Assembly: GCA_026419775.2 (NCBI GenBank) | Contig: JAOPGA020000066.1 | Coordinates: 1-41,132 of the forward strand | Source of the DNA: Acrasis kona | Taxonomy: Eukaryota > Heterolobosea > Eutetramitea > Acrasida > Acrasidae | Length of the DNA: 41,132 nucleotides | Direction: 5' to 3' | Shown: positions 20,002 to 31,823 of the stretch, one piece after another | Layout: each line of letters begins with the position of its first letter | Numbering within the stretch: the first letter of the stretch is position 1 | The notes under the pieces: generated by a model | Databases searched by the model: none | Seen by the model: only the letters and a program-made list of their open reading frames with translations | Told to the model about the DNA's origin: nothing | Position numbers and translations under genes: made by a program

Positions 20002-23000
20002 CTACAGCAATGTATCCATGCCATTTACCACACTACTCGTCTGCTCTTGTTGCACCGCTGGCGCAGACTCTGCCACCACCTGCTCCTCCTGATCCACATT
20101 CATCCCATCATCACCACCGCCACTCGAAGCAACAACAACCATTTCCTTATCCACAACATTCTCCACTTGTCGATTCAATCGATCCAAACACGATCGAGCA
20201 AAGGCACGCCACTTTTCGTTCTCGACTTGTTTAACGCTATACACTTTGGGTCTCACTCTGCAAAAGATATCCTCCGTCTCCTCCACATAAAAGATTTTAA
20301 ATGTGGCAATGCAAATCTTGCTCTCCAATCCATTGTAAACCACCAATTCGGATTCCGGAGTGGACGGCAATTGACTGCGTAATGCTTTGTTTCTATCCAA
20401 ATAAACTTTGCTCCTCTTGTAGTCCTTGTTCTTTGGTCGAACGTTCAAATACTTTTGAACATAGTCGAGTCCTTGTGCTTCGGCCTTCACCTTTTCCAAA
20501 TCCAATTCTGGAGGATCCACAATGTCCACCCTTAACTTGCTATTGTTGACCGTGTATTCGAACATGTAACACGTTTCGTGCCCAACAATCTTTTGTGCAT
20601 GTATATAATAACAATTATCCAAAAATCGATTGTTGCGTTGATTTTCGTACCTGAATGCATCGACTAATTGTAGGCACATGTCGTCGCTCAGCAGCGCGTG
20701 TAGCGTCTTTTGCATGTTGAGGAACACTCTGTCGAGCGTGTACACCACCCATCCTTCATAACCCAACAACTTGCGACAGGTTTCTTCGCAAGTGGTCGCG
20801 TCGCCTCCTTTGAACCACTGCACCAATGCATCCATGAATTTGTAATAATGTAAATCTTGATTCACGTTCTGATCCATCACATTCGTGATCATGGATCCAT
20901 TTGCATTCAAATCGTTCGACGACGACGGAGACGATGGTATCGTGGAGGCATTATCCATTTGTCCGTCTCGTTGGCGTATGATTGAATCGGGAGTGGGCTG
21001 TTGCTGAGCGTTACTTGCTTTTTGTAAATTCTTCATTTCTCTGCGCGAGAGTTCCTTTGCTCGATGTAATCTCTCGTACAAGTACATGTAATATCGTAGG
21101 AATAACAACAAGGTCGAATTGGTGAACAAGACGTGTCGTTTTGTTTTTTTACCAATGCCTTGCTCTACGATGGGTTGGTATTCAATGTCGAATGCATTAT
21201 TGCTCTCGCAAATTTCTCTGAGCCATCTCTTGTGAATGTAATCTCCTTGTGCGACGAGAGATGTTGATGTTGACGATGACGGTGGTGGTGGTGGTGAATA
21301 AATCTTTAATACATCAAAGAATGGAACGATCACGTTCTTCCAGAGCGTCTTGCTCTCCTTGATGTCATTTTCGCTCAGTTCGCTCACGTTTAGCAACAAG
21401 AACATAATGTCGTCGTGTATGGTGGTGTCCTCTACGCGCGTCACCAATTCCTTATTAAATTCGTGCCTTTGGTCCATGTCGTTGAGTACATTTTTTGGAT
21501 TGATCATCTTCTTGTCCAAATTCTTAAAGTTGGTGCATTGTTCCTCCATTGCTTTTTGATTATTCTTGTCGTAAATTTCCCTCCAGAATTTGTTCAATTC
21601 CTTCCTTGCATTCTTCCATTCCACATCTTTTTGTTTCAATCTCTTGAGAATGATGGGAATGGCCACCGTTGGATTCTTGCGAAGGCCCTCCAACACTTCG
21701 TTGCCCTTGTCGCCGTAGATGCGCGATACGCTCGCCCTGTGAATGTCCCTCAAATTCTCCAATTTGAATTTGTTGTCCTCGCTTTTGATCTTGTCGAGCA
21801 ATGGTTCGAGGAAGGAAATGGTGGACAAGTTTTGTTCCACCACAATGTCCAATTCTGTTCGATCGTCCTCGCATTGGAAAACAATTTCGTCGAATTGTGA
21901 TTTCCTGTGAATGTCTCTGCTCTCCTCGCTTCCATTCGACACGCTCACCAATTCGTCGTTCAACACCTCGTTGCACAATTCGCTCCTCTCGCTGCACGCA
22001 GGTTGAGGAAAGTTCTTTGGCAGGATGCGATAGCTGGGACCGTACTTGTTGGTTCCTCCCTTTTGTGCATATTCTCTCCTTCCTTCGTACATCATCATTC
22101 GTTCTTCGTTCAAATTGCCTTCCTGCACCATCTTTTTGAAATTCCTTCATCAGGTCCTTCGGCAAGAAGCTGCACAGGCTGATCAGTTCCTTCTTCTCCA
22201 CCACGCTCGCAGTGTACAAGTCGACGCACTTGAGGAATTCGTCGTAATCGGACGGGTCGATCCTCTGCTTGACCGTTTCGAACAGACTGGGCACCACCTC
22301 TTGTTCTTCGGCATTGAACGATTCTGGATCCTCCATTTGATTGCGAATCTTATCGTCGGCGCGCGTGCTGGCTCTTCTCTTGCGCTGTGGTCGTTCTTGA
22401 GGAGGAGAGGCGCTTGGTTTGGGTTTTGTGTCGGTGGCGGTGGTTGGTTTCTTCCTTCCTCCCGTGGCCTTTTTGCTCGCGGCCGTAGTGGCTGCTGGGA
22501 CGGGCAAGAATTGAGTAAATTCCTCCAATAAATCCTAAATGTGTGAGATGGATAAATGATGGGATTCGCATACGCTGTGATCCTTGAATAGGGTTGCGAC
22601 CTGTTCGTAAACCTTTTTGATGGTGGTTTGTTCCTTTTGGTATGTATGTAAAATGTCCAAAAAGGCCTTGTAGGTGTCAGGGTCCTCGCTGAAGCGGGCT
22701 TTGATCTTGGTGACGTACGAGATGGCTTGTTCAAAGTCGATGGCTGGAGGTTTGCCAGTCGCAGCGGGAGCAGGCGTGCTTGCAGTTGCAGTTGCTGCTG
22801 ATTTTGCCTCCTTGTAAATTAGTCACCCATGGATAACAGATGCAACACCACATACCTTTGCTTTTGCCTTTTCTTCTTTTGCTTGACGTTCTCTTTCAGC
22901 TCTCTCTACATCTTCAAGTTCGATTTTATAACCAGGAGGAAGGAAAGTATTAAATCCTGAAATGTTACGGTTAGGGCTACGATTCATTTGTGGTTAAAAT

Positions 23001-23401
23001 CTTACCTAAAATCAAAGCTGTGTGTCCTCTGAAAAGGTCGCTCACCCTTGCAATTACGCCGGGTGTATCAATTCTGAAAAATAAGATCTTTTGAACACTT
23101 TATTACTAAACTTACTGTTGAGCCTTGAAATCTTTCATAATGTCTAAGAACTTATTATAGACTTGTGGTCTTTCACTAAATTTCTGTTTGACTTGGTCAA
23201 GATACGCTAACGCGTCTTCAACGCGCAATTGTTTATAAGGAGTGTTATTAGCTGGTGGTGCAGTAGTATTGCTACCAGAACCTTGGCTGCTGTTGTGAAG
23301 ATTTGGGTCATTAAATACTCTTTAACGACTATATATGCTTACGTATTTTGCTTTTTTCTAGGGGCTCCCTCTTTTGTGCCATCCTCTCTTGATCGCTTCA
23401 T
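20002..23401 (-). CDS. SIN3: SIN3 transcriptional corepressor scaffold
   Basis: Six exons: 23343-23401, 23116-23289, 23006-23073, 22856-22956, 22574-22810 and 20002-22534, with introns of 39-53 nt. The product is about 1056 aa. PAH1 is visible ([17 protein letters not shown], then [16 protein letters not shown]). PAH2 follows ([17 protein letters not shown]), then a PAH3-like segment ([16 protein letters not shown]). Next is the HDAC-interaction domain ([16 protein letters not shown] to [17 protein letters not shown]) and the Sin3a_C region. SIN3 bridges DNA-bound repressors to the Rpd3/HDAC complex. A frame change lies at the T5 run 22133-22137: one base too many interrupts LMKEFQK/MVQEGN. 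No standard-size intron explains it, so it is probably a homopolymer sequencing error or a recent lesion. Confidence 0.92.
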
Positions 23402-23781
23402 GATGGCACTCTTTCACCCAATTTTTTATCTTTTGTTGTAAAGTGTTGGCTTCCGAATGGGTTGAGTGGTAAGTGGCTCAAACTTCTTGAAGTTCAGCTA
23501 CCTCAATATCAGGCAAATACTAACGTTACTATACACGTGGTTTGAATGTTTAGCAGCTTCCTTATTCGCACCTGCTGGTTGATGTGCAGAGATCTCGCCA
23601 AATCAAATTAAAAAATTCTATAAAAGGAATGAATTTATCGTTGGCATCGGGTTTCCCAATTGATCGGTGTCATAGATACAACAAAGTGTCACTTGTGCTG
23701 GGGAGAAGTGAGATGGATGTAGAGTGGTAACAAACCAAACAATATTCATAGATGCAAGTTAATAATAAATAACATTTAATA
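23402..23781. other. Intergenic region upstream of SIN3
   Basis: The 380 bp hold the SIN3 promoter and the 3' end of the AlkB-like gene. I see no gene, no tRNA and no strong repeat. Confidence 0.4.
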
Positions 23782-24471
23782 TCAAGGAGATGTATGGCTG
23801 ATTTTGTTCATAGAAAAGAATTTATCGTGTAAGACTCTTCGCATTGTTATCGAATACCTCAAATAATTTTCACCTCTTTCGATAATTGTATCATCTGGAA
23901 GACGAAAAGAATTCTGACGTTTTATGCCATGGAACCAATTGTACCGTGCGTCATCCTTAAGAACAAGAAGACTTTTGGGTTCTAACAAAATGTCCAAAGA
24001 TGTTTCCTCTGACTTGTCCTTCTTCAAGGAAATGTGTATTGGATTGCAAAATGATACGGTGAGTAATACATCTCCAAACATTGTTGGATCTTCAACGTGA
24101 TATCCAATTCCTTGATTTTTAATGTATCTGTTGACCAAAAGTTGTGTTGGCTGGTTTTTCTTATCTTTCTGGAATACACCACCAGGTATGGATTCATACA
24201 TCTTTTCTTCGTATAACTTGTCAACCATCCATTGAAAATCTGAGAATGGAGTGTTATCTTCTGTTTCGTAAAACTGCTGCCATCTAGCGAGTTCTTTTCG
24301 CCAAGGATTCCTTCTTATTGTATTAATTGATTTATCGTGTTCTTCGTCGGAGAGGAAGTTAGGAATATAGTACAAACCTTGTATGTTATGATATTTTGTA
24401 CATTTCGAATGAGATTGAACTGGGCGACAGACTAGTCTAGTCACATTTACCTTCCTTGCAAGATTCCACAT
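23782..24471 (-). CDS. AlkB-like 2-oxoglutarate/Fe(II) dioxygenase
   Basis: The 229-aa protein starts from the ATG at 24471. The order of motifs is that of AlkB homologues: GLYYIPNFLSDEEH at the start of the fold, a substrate loop (WRKELARWQQFY), LLVNRYIKNQGIGYHVEDP (iron-binding His and Asp region), FGDVLLTVSF, the core strand LEPKSLLVLKDDARYNWFHGI with the second His, and RYSITMRR with the 2OG-binding Arg. The iron motif reads HVED rather than plain HxD, so the exact acidic ligand is ambiguous. AlkB homologues demethylate DNA, RNA or protein, and the substrate cannot be told here. The N-terminus (MWNLARKVNVTRLVCR) is basic and amphipathic, a possible mitochondrial signal. Confidence 0.85.
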   Translation of the reverse strand: MWNLARKVNVTRLVCRPVQSHSKCTKYHNIQGLYYIPNFLSDEEHDKSINTIRRNPWRKELARWQQFYETEDNTPFSDFQWMVDKLYEEKMYESIPGGVFQKDKKNQPTQLLVNRYIKNQGIGYHVEDPTMFGDVLLTVSFCNPIHISLKKDKSEETSLDILLEPKSLLVLKDDARYNWFHGIKRQNSFRLPDDTIIERGENYLRYSITMRRVLHDKFFSMNKISHTSP

Positions 24472-24714
24472 GGTCAACCTTCATCCCAGACAAACAACAT
24501 AACAAAAAAATGAAACTTCAACCTGACCTTTAAGGACTTCAAAAAGTTTACGTAAGAGTTAAAAGAATTGCTTATAAAGGTTATTGGCGCCAGTTACACT
24601 TTCTTTACCAATCACTATATGGTAGCAAACAACAATCTGAAGGCATTTGAAGTCACTTTCAAGGTGCGTTTATTGAAAGTTGACAGAGGCTGCAAATTCT
24701 ATAACATTTACAAT

Positions 24715-25397
24715 TTATTTGAGTGCTCCAAGTCTTCTTAGTAGATCATCAGCCTCGTCGTCGTCCTCTTCCACTTGAGCTCTCCTCCCAGCCGGTAATT
24801 TCGACCCGGTTTTTATTCCACCCAAGTTTCCACCGAGTTCTAAACCAAGTTCATCATAGATTTGTTCAACTGCATCATCAACCTCGTCCTCGTCGTCTTC
24901 GAATATTCCGTCTATCGCATCATCAACCATTTCTTCTTTCATTCCCATCATCTCATTTTGTTTCGAAAATTCCTGTGTAATCTTCATGATCTCTTGGTTA
25001 TCCATTTGTTGGTTGACTTTTGCCATAACATTAGCACTGTTCTTCATGGCACTTGTCATGGCATGTGTAGCACCCATCGCACTTTGTTTGTGGCCCATTG
25101 ATTGCATTGTGCCCTTCATGCCTAACAACCTTTGTTCTTGTTTTCTTATATTTACAATCTTGAAAAATGTCATGTACAGACGAACAAACTACTTACCTGC
25201 TTTGCGAGCATTTTTGCAGTGGTTTGATCGCCTTTTTTCAAGGCTTGTTTGATTTCGGCCTGAATCTGCTTTTCTTGCATCTGGAGAGTTTGTCTCTCTC
25301 TATCCATATTACGACCTTCCTTGTCTAAGTCTCTCTTATTTTGGCGTATTGTCTGACGCATAGTAGGCTGCTCCTGCTTTGTACCAAACCAGTTCAT
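24715..25397 (-). CDS. VPS2: ESCRT-III subunit VPS2/CHMP2
   Basis: Exons 25197-25397 and 24715-25158 flank a 38-nt intron and give 214 aa, near the usual ~220. The N-terminal helix is MNWFGTKQEQPTMRQTIRQN. A long basic helical hairpin follows (ERQTLQMQEKQIQAEIKQAL, QIVNIRKQEQRLLG), then an acidic helix (DAIDGIFEDDEDEVDDAVEQ). The C-terminal MIT-interacting motif is DDLLRRLGALK. VPS2 caps CHMP3/Snf7 filaments and recruits the ATPase VPS4 in multivesicular body formation, cytokinesis and membrane repair. The stop codon lies in AATAAA. It is divergent from the BAR-GYF gene, with 70 bp between start codons. Confidence 0.95.
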
Positions 25398-25467
25398 TTT
25401 GTTTTTTGTTGGAGCTTTCTATTATGGATGAAAATAGATTTTTATCAACCACGCATTACAACCAAAC
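25398..25467. promoter_or_regulatory. 70-bp bidirectional promoter (VPS2 / BAR-GYF)
   Basis: Both start codons face away from this 70-bp gap, so transcription initiation for two membrane-remodelling genes is confined to it or to the coding edges. No TATA box is visible. Shared regulation is plausible but inferred. Confidence 0.5.
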
Positions 25468-26584
25468 ATGGACGGGCTGAAGAAGTCAATAGTGAGGGGT
25501 ACTCAGTATCTTCGCACAACAATGTCCGGTGCAGCGCAAACCGTAGACCCCGAATACAATCATCTTAAAAAAGACACAGATGCCGTTCAAGAAGCCACAG
25601 AAAATTTAACAAAAGACTTTCAAGCCATGATCGAGAATTTGCATTTAATAACAAAAACAATGAGGAATTTGTCGCGAGAGCTTGAGCCAATGTATGCCGA
25701 GGATAACTCAGCAAAGCTTACAACAGACCCTTCAGTTCATAAATGCAAACCAATGGTTAGACCAAAAGAACTCGATCAATTCAGAGACATGGGTATGGAC
25801 CTTGACGCTGAGGTTTTTGCTCCTCTGGTATGCTCAAAACGCCATTCAATACTAAAACACGTTATTAGCAAAATGAAATTCTTGACAAGATCAACGTCCC
25901 AACCAGAGATTTTCTCCATAAATTCAACTACTTTAAGGAAATGCACAAAAAGAGGGACAATGTAATTCTTGATGTAAAGTTTTTTATTTTGTTTTTCGTT
26001 AACAGTTATAGATGGATTATTATAAAACACAATTAAAACAATATGAGGAGATGTCTTCCAAAAATAATCCTCCCCACAAGTTGTATCAGAAAAGAGAACA
26101 AATGAAGGCGCTAGAAAACAAATACGAGGTCTTGAACATTGGAAACAAGGAATCAATGACTGAAGTGTTGAGAATAAGAGAAGAAACTTTTGATCCTGCT
26201 TTCGACCACCTCATCGTATCATTACGTCAATTCGGTAGCGAATTCGATCGTGTCGCCGGCAAATACCGCTTCTTCAATGAAACTGTCGATTTTGATAAAG
26301 TCATGCAAACAGAGAAGAAATCAAAAGGATGGTTCGGAGGATTATTTGGTGGCGGAAAAAAGGACTCACAACCAGTCGACTTTAAAAAAACAAATGGATG
26401 GTTTTACGTGAAGAACGGAGAACAAGATCAGAAGGGACCCTGTTCATTCCAAGAACTGCAAAACATGTACATGTTCGAAAAGAGTTTGGATGATTCATCA
26501 GAAGTTTACTGCGAACAAGTAACGGGTGAGAAGTGGGTTTGTATTCGTGATATTCCAAAAATGAAGGACTCATTAAGGAGTTAA
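25468..26584 (+). CDS. BAR domain protein with C-terminal GYF domain
   Basis: Exons 25468-25827, 25869-25973 and 26012-26584 (introns 41 and 38 nt) give 345 aa. The first two thirds form an amphiphysin/BIN-type BAR helix bundle. It reads KDTDAVQEATENLTKDFQAM, then INVPTRDFLHKFNYFKEMH, then DNVILDMDYYKTQLKQYEEM and the ENKYEVLN helix. The LDxDYYK.. core is intact only after both introns are removed. A Gly/Lys linker (GWFGGLFGGGKK) leads to a GYF_2-like domain (GWFYVKNGEQDQKGPCSFQE to EKWVCIRDI). BAR dimers bind curved membranes, and GYF_2 domains bind peptides, so this looks like a membrane adaptor. The stop TAA is inside AATAAA (26583-26588). Confidence 0.88.
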
Positions 26585-26636
26585 TAAATTAAGATGTTTT
26601 ATTTTTAGTCATGTTTGATTCGGCTTTTGTAAGAAA

Positions 26637-28944
26637 TTACTTGTTCTTCATTGCCGTGTTGTACATTTGATCGATATGTTCATGTGACAGATCGATGCGT
26701 GTGATCATGCCTACAGGTTCGTTTTTATGATTTACAACCACGAGTTGCCTCAGACCTAATGACCTGAACATGCGATATGCAGTGGTAAGTGAACTGTCGT
26801 GATAAACTACAACCGTTGACCGATGAATGTAATTAGTCAAATCGACAACCATTTCAGAATAATGTTTTGTACTAAGAATGGGGACCATTTCACTTAGCAC
26901 AATTCTTTTTTCATTTAGAATATCGTCCAACTCTCTTGTTGTGAACTTTGTCTTTACATTCCTGAGAACATGAAATTTTAATGTAATTAAAAGGTACGCT
27001 CTCGTCACTAACCCAATCAATAATTTATCTTTAACAACTGGAAAAGAATTATGATATGATTCAGTCAAGACATGAACAATATCAGCAACTTTAGCTTTTG
27101 TATTTAAACAGAGAGGATTGGCGGACATTGCCTCGCTACATTTTAACGCCTTCATTTGGAGAGTAGGATCTGGTTCTAATAAATTCACGCCTTTTAGTTG
27201 GAGTAGAGAATCATACAAGGGATGAGAAATAAAATCACCAACCCACTTTGCACATATAACCGATAACATGATGGGGAATAAATAATTTAAATCATTAGTG
27301 ATCTCAAGCATAATCACTGTTAGAGAAACAGTCATACGAGTGATTCCACCCGTCGCAGCGGCGGCACCAATTACTGCATACGTACCAGGGTCCAAATCAA
27401 CATCAGTGATGACTCTGACAGCGAGTCCTATAAACCTACCAAACGAAGCACCAAAAATCATGGTGGGAATCAACAAACCTGCAGTCAGCGCCGTTCCAGC
27501 CGCATAACAAGCAGAAGTAAGGTACACTAAAAAAAAGACAATAAGAGTGGTCATGGAGAAGCGATGAGGAACTTCCCTTGCGAACAAATTGCGTATGGTA
27601 TCCTCCATTTTGCTCAAACTAAGAGTAGCCATTTCATTATACATGCTATCTGGAGGACACAAATAAGATCTTAGTTCAATTTTACTATTCTCTTCATGTT
27701 CGTACTGAAATCGTGGTCTACAAGCGGATATCATTGGAAGATAAAAAAACACAGTTGAAACAATTAATACAACCAACCACAGCTCAACGGCTGTCCTGAT
27801 GCGACTCCTATGCAAGTAATCTCTTCTCCATTTTTGAATGGTTACATTACATTTACAAAAAATTCCACCAATAACACCACACAGACACCCAATTAACACA
27901 AAGATTGGAATTTCATACACATGATAACCTTTTGTAATAGACACATTAAATATTGTAATGGAATAAAGATCATAATAACCAAAGAAGCCTCTCACAAAAA
28001 TGTTAGCGGTAAACGTGGCCATAAGACAAGTGAAGAATGTACGCCAAGTTAAGGACTGAGACCAATAAGAACTAACTTCTTCCAGCGAAAAAAGCAACCC
28101 ACCGATAGGAGATCCGAATGCTGCACTCACACCCGCCGCAGCGCCGCTCGAAATAAAATCTCTCTTGTCTCTTGAATTTCTAAAACTCTTCATCAAGGGT
28201 AATTGAAACCGTAACGTTCTAGATTTAAATTCACCCAAACCTCCTCCGATCATTGCTCCAATGTGAATAAATGGTCCCTCTATCAATTTTAGTCACAATG
28301 TGTTTTTTAATCGTACCAAAACCAGCTGGCATTTGTGCTGAGACAGAAAAGATCATGCTGACCACTTTCGTAAGTAATGTGATGACATTTAGAGCCTTTG
28401 GAATCCTCGTTCCATTTAGATAGCCCTTGACCTCTGGTAGCCCACTACCTCCTGCAGGTTTCCAAACTAATACAATTAGTAGGGAGAGAGTTGCCAACAA
28501 GAGATTGCAAGACAAGAAGATGAGGAATCCAAGATGAACAAGTTCTTGCGACTGAAAGTATACAAACCCATCCATCCATCCGTATTTGATGTGTATGATT
28601 TTTTCTACTATCCAGTGAACGGAAAAAGAGGTTATCCCCGTGCATATTCCAATGAGTGAGCACGTTATCCACTTGCGTGCCTCGTCTAAAGCGTCATCTT
28701 TTTTTGTTCTGTTTTTCTGGCTTTGTAGGAAAGCATCATGCTCTACAGACACATAATTCAAGCTTTCCATTTCATGTCCTCTCGCCATATCACGTGCCTC
28801 CTCAACCTGTACAAATTGATCCTCCTCTTCTTCGAACATTTGAGGGCTATACAATGTAGTTGAAGTGGTACGTAACGGTATCTACGATCGTAAATAGAAG
28901 TTGTGAAAACATCCTAATACCTCCTCACTGTTTATCGTGGCCAT
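26637..28944 (-). CDS. CLC chloride channel/transporter (CLC-6/7-like) with CBS domains
   Basis: Exons 28921-28944, 28317-28881 and 26637-28279 (introns 39 and 37 nt) give 743 aa. The first exon is only 24 nt (MATINSEE). Selectivity-filter segments are present: GSGLPEVKGYLNG, GFEGPFIHIGA (with the gating Glu; the usual GKEGP Lys is Phe with the splice I prefer) and AGLLIPTMIFGASFGRFIG. The proton-glutamate region LLFSLEEVSSYWSQSLTWR resembles endolysosomal CLC-6/7 exchangers. A pair of cytosolic CBS repeats (about 590-735) closes the protein and ends at VVVNHKNEPVGMITRIDL. The N-terminus is acidic (FEEEEDQF). Likely a 2Cl-/H+ exchanger of an acidic or contractile compartment, inferred from family resemblance. 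Confidence 0.92.
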
Positions 28945-29117
28945 TGTAACTCAGGTTGTAAAGATAAAAATGTGAATGAAGACCCTAATCCGTTTATGTT
29001 AACATGCCTGAGTAACAAGAATTATTTCGACGAACATCACTGTGCCAACAAGGACCAAAACCAATATCAACGGAACTCTCATAACAACTTTAAAATCACA
29101 TTTATATAAAAATATTT

Positions 29118-31823
29118 TTACTTCTTTTGTTGTGGTTGAGGCTGTTGCGGCTGTGCTTGTTGACCAGGTCTCATATAATTATATAACATCGTTGGAACCT
29201 GTCCAGGTTGAGTGCCAACTCTTCCAGGAACCATATTATAATACATCGGCACAATGCTTGGAGTAAATGTGGAGAATTGTTGTAGTTGAGGTTGACCAGG
29301 ATTCTGACCCACCGTGGCACCTCCATTAGCAGTCCTCTGCATCAATTGCATGCCACTGATGTTAGTCAACTGCTTGAGACCAGAATTTCCAGGATTGAAT
29401 TGAGCCGGCATCACTCCAGGAGTAATGTAAGAGGCACCAGGCGTTGCAGGTTGACCATTCACGCCAGGGGCGCTAGCATTGGGCGGTCTTCTAATCGAAT
29501 TGTTCACGGGTTGACCAGGCCTCACCATGTTGGCACCCCTACCAACCCCTGGTTGATTGATCGCATTCTTTGAATTGGAAGGCATCACCACGATGCGAGA
29601 GCCAAGGTTGTTGCCAGGAGTGATCTGATTGCTGTTCTGACCTGGCCTCGGTAATTTGATGTTGGGCGGAACGTTGGGTTGACCGCCGCTGACCGCTGGT
29701 TGAGCGGGAGTGCTCGGCGTGGGTGGCGCTTGACCACCAGGCGCTGTTGGTTGATTGCTGACCACGCCGCTACCAGGGTTGACCGACCTGGCAGCACCAT
29801 TGGCACCGTTCGATGCCTGCATGGCCTGTTGTTGCGAATAGTTCAAATATTGAGTGTAGTCCACTTCTTGGTCCAAAATACATCTGGTCTTACCGTTACT
29901 GGTGAACATGTCCTTCAAACGACGAATGTACAAATCGGTCGCATGCTTTCCTCCAATCACGCAGCTGCTTGGTTGTTCGTTGGCTGGCGATATGATTGCG
30001 CTGTAACGCTTGCCTGTGGCATCGTTCGGCAAGATTTCAATCTTCCATATCTTTGATTTGTCGTTGGTGGCTTGGAATTTCAAAAGACGGGCTCTGGCGG
30101 ATGGTTTGTTGTTGACTGGTAATGTTTCTGTTTTGCGTAAGAATTGAATGGGCGATGAAGTCGCTTCCACGCTATTGTTTCTTGGAAAGTTTGTTGAAAA
30201 GTTCTGTGGTGATGGTTAAGAAAAAACATGCATGGATGACACGTACTCGTTTTTGTTTGGTGGTTGGTTTTTGTTTCTTGGCCTGTTGTTTGTTGCGTGA
30301 TGATATGCACGTTGGAGATAGTCTCCAACCGCTGCTGGTCAGGAATGTTAAAAGTTGTTGTTCTTGCTTTCTTGCGCTCTGAAGCATCGGAAGTATGTTG
30401 GATCCCACTGTTAATGTTAGCGAAACGTACGAAATTAATGCTTACGAGGAATGGTTAGGGAAGGGTTGCTAATTAATGCTTGTGGATGTCTCTTTCTTCT
30501 TCTTATGGTATGGTTTGCATTATAATGAGACAAGTTGTTTTGCATCAAGACCTGAGGTGACGGGTCCAGACAAATGTTGGAATGGATGGCATGTGTGACT
30601 TGCTGCAGTACGTTGGTCCTAAGAATGGTTTGTTCCTGTTCAGTTAAACTTGAGCACTCTCTGTCCAGCTCAGGAAAGTAATGATCAATGAACCTATTCA
30701 GATCGCCAAACAATGCGTCGCTTTGGTACTTCATGAAGAGTTTTTCTCCTGTGGATTCGTCTTCGACTAATGTTGCATCCAACAGAGCAGCGTCGTTGCC
30801 GGCATTAGTGTCTTCGTCCTCAAGTATGGTTGATCCGCCCGGTGATGTGGGAGGTGACTTTGCTCTCTTTTTTTTAGGTTTCTTTGGTTTGGTATTAAAA
30901 GTAGTTTGTATGGATGGAGTTTGGGAATACTGATGATCTTTGACCTGAACCACCATGGAACCCTCATAGAACTTCAAGTTCACGAAGCTGGCTAATTCTG
31001 CTAATAAATCAGGCCTTAGGTAACACTCACTAATTTCCTTTAAAAAGTTCCTAGTGTCGAAATTGTACATTAATGTGACTGGTGGTTCTGCACTCTCGTT
31101 GACCTCGATAGTGAAATGTGTAGCGTATAACTTGATGATTAAAGAAACTTGCAAGTGTTCCATGTAGTTTGGTATGGGTGTCATGTCTTTATATACAGGT
31201 TTGGGTGGTTCTTGAATGATTTGGCTTTCTTGTTGGTAGCTGTCGTTATGCAGCATGTTGGAGTCTCCGTCCGTAGCAAAGTCCACAAAGTCCGGTCCAT
31301 CGTCCGTCTTCATCATCAAGTCGGCATCTCCTTCTCCTATTTTGTTCAGGTCTGCCATGAAGTTGTCCATTTCAACCATTTCTGAAAAGGTTGATTTTTC
31401 AAAATTGAAAAGGCTGTCGTTGTTCAAGTCCATGGACGTGTCCTTGTCCCCACCCATCATGAGTGGTGTATCATCGCTCGGCAAAATAAAGGGGTTAACA
31501 TTTGTAATAGTTTGAACGTGTGCTTCCTTTTCGTTGGGATAAAGTTGGCACATGTAACAAGCTGACCGAACCATCATGTGGTGGTATTGTGCATCGTGCT
31601 GTTCGTCATTGTCTATTACCAATCCATTATCGCTTGGAGGGATTGGTGATATTGCCACTTCATTATTTAATTCTGGTTCTTTTGTTTCGTCTTGGTTTTT
31701 GATTTGAATGTTAAAATTCATTGTGATTGGTTTAGTTTGGATGGCTGGCTTTTGGTGTTCTCCGCCCCTTTCGAAAAAATCGGACATTGCCGAGAGTGTT
31801 GATGAAGCAACCTCAACACTCAT
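29118..31823 (-). CDS. SPT20: SPT20 homologue, SAGA complex subunit
   Basis: Exons 30446-31823, 30247-30407 and 29118-30203 (introns 38 and 43 nt) give 874 aa. The Spt20 domain is split around linkers: SLIIKLYATHFTIEVN, then TLMYNFDTRNFLKEISE, then FVNLKFYEGSMVVQVKDH. Farther on, LLKFQATNDKSKIWKIEIL and YTQYLNY recall the tail part of the family. The N-terminal 200 residues are acidic and Met/Asp-rich, and the C-terminal 250 are Pro/Gly/Gln/Asn-rich and disordered (PQQPQPQQKK end). SPT20 holds together the SAGA histone acetyltransferase/coactivator core. The middle has a nuclear-localisation-like basic run (KPKKPKKKRAK). Confidence 0.85.

Noticed and set aside
22145-22176. 31-nt intron to repair the SIN3 frame
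   Set aside because: The donor would be GTGCAG, unlike all other donors. The length is below the observed range, and conserved PAH3-like residues would be removed.
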